Below, piece after piece: positions 63,864 to 64,000 of a stretch of DNA of 64,000 nucleotides. The DNA is from Sunxiuqinia indica (GTDB lineage Bacteria > Bacteroidota > Bacteroidia > Bacteroidales > Prolixibacteraceae), in NCBI RefSeq assembly GCF_009847015.1, contig NZ_WVEM01000014.1, positions 1 to 64,000 of the forward strand. Reading direction: 5' to 3'. The notes below the pieces were generated by a model. That model was not told where the DNA came from and did not search any database. It saw only the letters and a program-made list of their open reading frames with translations. How positions within the stretch are numbered: position 1 is the first letter of the stretch; each line of letters opens with the position of its first letter. A program made the position numbers and the translations under genes.

Positions 63864-64000
63864 CTAAAACATTTCCGTATCCTGATCTTCGTCGAAGAAC
63901 AGCGTAACCTGGCGAGCTACCTCATTTTTCATTTTTGATAAAAAGCCAGGTTGTGTTGAGCGCGTTTTCTTTCCCTTTTTATTTTTAAAAGAGTTCCTGG
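63864..64000 (-). CDS. ftsA: 3' end of a probable ftsA (partial)
   Basis: The frame enters from the right edge and stops at TAG (63864-63866), giving 45 residues. A basic stretch (KNKKGKKTRSTQPGFLSKMK) precedes VARQVTLFFDEDQDTEMF. Identification as FtsA is inference from position directly before ftsZ and from its C-terminal helix-plus-acid tail, which would serve membrane attachment. Another division protein or an FtsZ-like copy cannot be excluded. Confidence 0.55.
   Translation of the reverse strand, partial: RNSFKNKKGKKTRSTQPGFLSKMKNEVARQVTLFFDEDQDTEMF

Overview
The window looks like a chromosomal segment of a Bacteroidota bacterium, most likely of the Marinilabiliales/Prolixibacteraceae type. 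Supporting signs are Bacteroidota-type promoters (TAnnTTTG -7 elements) before rplU, serS and other genes, Bacteroidota-typical families (DUF4783, DUF4861, a two-component kinase with a Reg_prop propeller), the ftsA-ftsZ-yqeY order, and polysaccharide-degrading enzymes scattered among housekeeping genes. The taxonomic call is inference from gene content; no rRNA is present.

Layout. 1-2.7 kb: a tyrosine recombinase truncated by the window edge, followed by a gene-free stretch with a phased 21-bp degenerate repeat array, perfect palindromes, four related hairpins and a 146-bp direct repeat. 2.7-7.2 kb: two tandem LpxL-like acyltransferases, a small secreted protein, a DUF805 membrane protein and a DUF4861 protein. 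7.2-12 kb (minus strand): folA, thyA, a xylose-type periplasmic binding lipoprotein without its ABC partners, a nucleoside transporter and a bifunctional-nuclease protein. 12.2-14.2 kb: rplU-rpmA-serS. 14.5-25.2 kb: a GH28 enzyme, a CHASE histidine kinase, an isochorismatase, a SIS-only KdsD-like protein, sucCD, ppa, a putative zinc protease and a YifB/ComM ATPase. 25.4-31 kb (minus): an operon of cheD, a PAS kinase, a single-domain receiver and a large hybrid kinase. 31-37 kb (plus): a K+ channel with a zinc-ribbon tail, mutL, two rhomboid proteases, an ArfB-like factor and a YiiX-like hydrolase. 37-48 kb: an NtrY-like kinase, rlmH, DUF4783, YihY, an AIM24-like protein, SulP, der and era.

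48.3-54.8 kb is a sulfur-respiration module on the minus strand. It holds a Tat-exported molybdopterin oxidoreductase, an Fe-S electron-transfer subunit and an NrfD anchor (PsrABC-like), two half-size YeeE/YedE transporters, and a rhodanese-fold protein with no active-site cysteine. mobA lies upstream and could supply the molybdenum cofactor. tRNA-His(GUG) follows, then a gene-poor stretch with a possible decayed ORF.

55.5-60.4 kb carries a propeller-type kinase that ends after its ATPase domain, a truncated remnant of the tRNA threonylcarbamoyl synthase gene tsaC, and a GH43-like lipoprotein. The right end is the division cluster, transcribed right to left: the tail of a probable ftsA, then two tandem ftsZ genes, then yqeY. 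The upstream FtsZ lacks the usual C-terminal IPAYRR-type peptide. It ends instead in an aromatic, acidic tail that closely resembles the end of the adjacent FtsA-like protein. This is the most striking observation in the window.
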